In this document: in pieces, positions 7,101-8,979 of the stretch
Layout of the letters: every line of letters starts with the position of its first letter
Position numbering within the stretch: position 1 is the first letter of the stretch
NCBI GenBank assembly: GCA_902766265.1
Contig: CACXCY010000114.1
Span: 1-8,979 of the forward strand
Length of the DNA: 8,979 nt
Reading direction: 5' to 3'
From: an uncultured Bacteroidota bacterium
Lineage (GTDB): Bacteria > Bacteroidota > Bacteroidia > Bacteroidales > P3
Program-made: the position numbers and the translations under genes
Notes under the pieces: generated by a model
Databases searched by the model: none
Told to the model about the DNA's origin: nothing
What the model saw: the letters and a program-made list of their open reading frames with translations, nothing else

Positions 7101-7273
7101 AATGCACTAGCCCGGTGAGGAAAGTCGAACTCTACGACATGGCCGGCCGCAAAGTAGACCTCCCGCAGGAAACCGACACAACGATGATCCTCTCCTCCCT
7201 GCCCGTAGGCGTCTACATGCTACGGGTGATGACAGCCGAGAGCACCGTCATAAAGAAAATCATCAAGAAATAA
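4130..7273 (+). CDS. T9SS-secreted C10 cysteine peptidase (interpain/streptopain-like), multidomain
   Basis: The product is 1047 residues. Domains in order: signal peptide (1 to about 26, cleavage near VVA/R); Spi-like inhibitory pro-domain (about 27-145, with GFVLISKDDC and PVVGYST); C10 catalytic domain (about 150-380) with TTWSQTPYYN carrying the oxyanion Gln, TGCVATAMAQIM with nucleophile C181, GHAFVCDGYD with H329, and NWGWNG with W346/W348; BACON-like domain (about 384-471); a beta-rich module (about 475-643) also present in the next gene; a divergent InlB-B-repeat-like domain (649-714, with GYRFVRWEDGD); five 49-residue Cys repeats (722-963); and a type A T9SS sorting domain (about 972-1047, with IYPNP, VELYDMAGRKV, VGVYMLRV and a KKIIKK end). 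It should be exported by Sec, cross the outer membrane by T9SS and act outside as a protease after pro-domain removal. ATG 4130 is chosen because the promoter at 4050-4081 lies just upstream. From about 4375 codons are overwhelmingly C-ending, unlike the first 80 codons and unlike rlmN. Confidence 0.95.
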   Translation: MKHNALLSFRIVLLTLCLLWGSHVVARPVEPAVALQAAQNLWQRQCATDAGQWTLVESDFSHIYVFECEGKGFVLISKDDCVRPVVGYSTTSPFTQPDSNPAFDFWMQARNSEIAYCIDHRIDPTDDIRHEWHTLLSPTPAQPRNADVAPLLVTTWSQTPYYNIHCPADTSSQHGHALTGCVATAMAQIMNYWQWPSHGQGSHGYYHQLYGLLAADFDNTRYDWAHMANFYSNQSTQRELDAVATLMYHCGVAVDMDYGPGGSSAFTESAGQQRPCAENALKNYFRYQTTLHSIQRNLPSVWLNQLKDELNAHRPVLYSAYDTATGMGHAFVCDGYDSRDYMHFNWGWNGSFDGYYALNAMNPDGYAFLNRQTAVVGIEPDYSLQLSQTTFNANPAGDMLTLLVMPVPHYPIAWQATHPTWTSLSTANGTIGNHIDTVTITLAPNNNILTHSGTITFTQGIYTAVLHVNQPTNLPVDIDTIHYDYTDPTPLSPASGTTNDLEWGIRIPSHRLKDARQVLGGMLYAVTHGNYQLRIYKSHDTANAPQQLLDSASFYIPNTYPSTLPRWTTVPLNTPLTVDTNSALWVTFHYSGFGHPALMCSGINVDGTWVKDSNQWRNFILEDTSRGRYPYNYMVRALFHVRDSLEPLYRVTAIVSTLDKGYVVGTGQYRAHSIAKLKAVPRPGYRFVRWEDGDTCPVRSMRVLGNTALTAHFATGCNQDTFFIPSVTACDQYTWNRTSITQSGIYTFIFTSSLGCDSIVGVSVTINPSNTTHFVDTNCYDYWWKGQTYTYSGEYVRTMRNEYGCDSILILHLTIYPRTLDTVAASVCDSMRWANNLLVASGRYSHTFTSSHGCDSAMVLDLTVNHSNGDSIVVDTCDRYTWDGHVYDANTSRTQKLTNRWGCDSIFTFRLTIHHSASSDEYRRAMDSYTWHDSVYTESGDYVVHLTTAWGCDSTVTLHLTIGEPGEGIGATDLPNVTIYPNPTSCTLTLQCTSPVRKVELYDMAGRKVDLPQETDTTMILSSLPVGVYMLRVMTAESTVIKKIIKK
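6293..7018 (+). repeat. Five in-frame tandem 49-residue (147-bp) Cys repeats
   Basis: Within the C10 peptidase, GCDS motifs have their Cys at residues 756, 805, 854, 903 and 952, exactly 49 apart each time. The first Cys of each unit is at 730, 779, 828 and 877, also 49 apart; the fifth position, 926, is Met (ATG at 6905-6907). The consensus is CDxYTW, then YxxSGxY, then GCDS and LxLTI. The 26-residue Cys spacing suggests one disulfide per unit. Similar repeats occur in large secreted Bacteroidetes proteins, probably as beta-sandwich spacers or adhesive modules. Confidence 0.9.
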
Positions 7274-7297
7274 CAACTGCACATAAACGCGATTCCC

Positions 7298-8979
7298 ATG
7301 AGTAAGAATATCCGTGTATTTGGCAAATGGCTCCTCCTGTCCGTCCTGGCGACGGCAGGGATGGCAGCCGCAGCAGCACCCGTAAGCAAAGCGACAGCCC
7401 TGCGTCTGGCCGAGAACCTGTGGGCACGATGCAAGCAGGAACCCACCCAATGGTCCCTGGTGGATGCGCCCTATGAGAATATCTATGTGGTCGGCAACAG
7501 CAACGGCTTTGTGCTGGTGTCGAAGGACGACTGTGTGCTCCCCGTCGTGGGCTACTCCACCAGTGGAGCGTTCCCTGCAGCCGAGGTACCCGACAACATG
7601 CACTTCTGGCTGTCGGAGCGAAGCAACGAGATCCAATATTGCATCGACCATCAATCGACGCCCACCGAGAAGATTCGCACCGCATGGGAACGCCTGCTGA
7701 ACGATGGCGGCGAAACGCCACAGAGCACCGCCGTCGCCCCCCTCATCCTCACCACATGGTCCCAAGGACCATACTACAATTATATATGCCCCTACGACAC
7801 GACAATACACGATTTTGTGCCTACCGGCAGCGTGGCCACAGCTATGGCTCAAATCATGAGGAAATGGCAGTACCCCCCCATGGGGTTCGGCGCACACTCA
7901 TACACCCATCCCACCTACGGACTCATGTCGGAGAATTTCTCCGGCACCATATACAACTGGTCGACCATGGCACTGAGCTACACCAACACCACGGGTAGCA
8001 CCAGCATCGGCTACGTGGCTGGGCTTATGAGAGCATGCGGCATCGCAGTGGAGACCAACTACGGACCCCGCAAAAGCACAGCCCCTGCGGCATCGAGAGG
8101 GTACATCCCTTTCTGTGCAGAACACGCATTCAGCGATTTCTTCGGATACAGCAAACAGGTGAGTAGCATTTATAAGTCGGACTACACCGACAGCGCCTGG
8201 ATGAGCGACCTGGAGATAGAGTTGTTGGCCGGCAATCCCATATTGTACACCGCCGTCGACTCGACAGATGGCAGCCACTCCTTTGTCTGCGACGGATGCG
8301 ACAGTAGCGGCAGGATGCACTTCAACTGGGGATGGGGCGGCAGCGGCAACGGATACTATGCCGTGACGTCACTGAACCCGCTATCCTATCACTACACTCA
8401 TGACCATACAGCCATAATCAACATCACACCCGACAGGTCATTGCTGCGCGTCAGCAAAACAGAATGGAACTCCGGCGTGAACCGCGACTCCATGGTGTGC
8501 ATTATCATGCCCAGCCAAAGCTCCCTTCCCTGGTTGGCAATAACCGACCAGAGTTGGCTGACCCTGTCGCAATACACCGGAGCGGGAAGAGGTGCCAATG
8601 CCACAATAAAGGCATACACTACCCAAAACCGGGGACCCATGGCACGAATGGGGACCATATACGTCATCCAAGGCACCGACACAGTGAGAATATCCGTCAT
8701 GCAAGATTATCCTGACGGTATCATCGACACCCTCCATTTCGACAACGGCAACCTTCGAACGGCAACACGTGGCGACAGCGCCTTCTGGTGGGGTATTCGC
8801 TTGAAACCACAACGCCTCCTCACCTTACAGAGCATGGTGGCCGCACAACTGTACGTGGGCAATCTAGGCACCTATCAACTCAAAGTATATGAGGGCAACG
8901 ACTCAACCCCTGTCAGTCTCATGGCCTCCGTGAGCCGCAACATCGTCAACCGGGGATGGCAGACCTTCCCCTTGCCCGA
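7298..8979 (+). CDS. C10 peptidase paralogue with Ser in place of the catalytic Cys (3' end missing)
   Basis: The frame is open from ATG 7298 to the window end, giving 560 codons with no stop. A signal peptide (1 to about 27, ending MAAAAA) precedes a Spi-like pro-domain with GFVLVSKDDC and LPVVGYST. The C10 domain follows with TTWSQGPYYN (Gln kept), TGSVATAMAQIM, SHSFVCDGCD (H327) and NWGWGGSGNGYY (W344/W346). The nucleophile is Ser178 (AGC, 7829-7831) where the upstream paralogue and the family have Cys. A BACON-like domain (about 382-469, with SWLTLSQYTG) and the start of the same beta-rich module (474 onward, LHFDNGN, then GTYQLKVYEG) follow. By analogy it may continue about 490 residues to repeats and a T9SS sorting domain, outside the window. 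It begins 24 bp after the first C10 gene with no promoter between, so co-transcription is likely. It is predicted to be inactive as a cysteine peptidase. The fold call is very secure; the loss of activity is inferred. Confidence 0.92.
   Translation, partial: MSKNIRVFGKWLLLSVLATAGMAAAAAPVSKATALRLAENLWARCKQEPTQWSLVDAPYENIYVVGNSNGFVLVSKDDCVLPVVGYSTSGAFPAAEVPDNMHFWLSERSNEIQYCIDHQSTPTEKIRTAWERLLNDGGETPQSTAVAPLILTTWSQGPYYNYICPYDTTIHDFVPTGSVATAMAQIMRKWQYPPMGFGAHSYTHPTYGLMSENFSGTIYNWSTMALSYTNTTGSTSIGYVAGLMRACGIAVETNYGPRKSTAPAASRGYIPFCAEHAFSDFFGYSKQVSSIYKSDYTDSAWMSDLEIELLAGNPILYTAVDSTDGSHSFVCDGCDSSGRMHFNWGWGGSGNGYYAVTSLNPLSYHYTHDHTAIINITPDRSLLRVSKTEWNSGVNRDSMVCIIMPSQSSLPWLAITDQSWLTLSQYTGAGRGANATIKAYTTQNRGPMARMGTIYVIQGTDTVRISVMQDYPDGIIDTLHFDNGNLRTATRGDSAFWWGIRLKPQRLLTLQSMVAAQLYVGNLGTYQLKVYEGNDSTPVSLMASVSRNIVNRGWQTFPLP

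Overview
The window looks like a chromosomal stretch from a member of the Bacteroidales (Bacteroidetes), perhaps a Prevotella-like or related gut/oral lineage; the genus cannot be fixed from the sequence. The support is a C-terminal type IX secretion (T9SS) sorting domain, two C10 (streptopain/interpain-like) peptidase genes with BACON-like domains, a FISUMP/DUF1566-like lipoprotein, and promoter elements of the Bacteroidetes form TAnnTTTG instead of sigma70 boxes.

Layout. (1) 1-882, plus strand: 3' part of rlmN, the radical-SAM 23S rRNA/tRNA adenine-C2 methyltransferase, cut by the window start and carrying an unusual insertion. (2) 889-2607, minus strand: an exported C69-family dipeptidase, convergent with rlmN. 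The two stop codons are 6 bp apart and share a small hairpin. (3) 2608-3191: AT-rich, non-coding, containing a likely promoter for the dipeptidase. (4) 3192-3737, plus: a small FISUMP/DUF1566-like lipoprotein. (5) 3738-4129: non-coding, with a very strong hairpin and a textbook Bacteroidetes promoter. (6) 4130-7273, plus: a 1047-residue multidomain C10 cysteine peptidase with a T9SS sorting domain. (7) 7298 to the window end, plus: a second, tandem C10 homologue, incomplete at the right edge.

The most interesting point is the tandem C10 pair. The upstream protein keeps the Cys nucleophile (C181), the catalytic His (H329) and the WGW motif. The downstream paralogue keeps the whole frame, the His (H327), the oxyanion-region Gln and the WGW motif, but its nucleophile codon reads Ser (AGC at 7829-7831). 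It is therefore predicted to be a pseudopeptidase, co-transcribed with an active relative 24 bp upstream. A second notable feature is five tandem repeats with an exact 49-residue period in the upstream peptidase, each built on a Cys pair 26 residues apart, except the last, which has lost its first Cys.

Functionally, the dipeptidase and the T9SS-targeted C10 peptidase fit a lineage that lives on external protein and peptides. The rlmN fragment is a housekeeping gene. I saw no phage, insertion sequence, CRISPR, tRNA or rRNA in the window.
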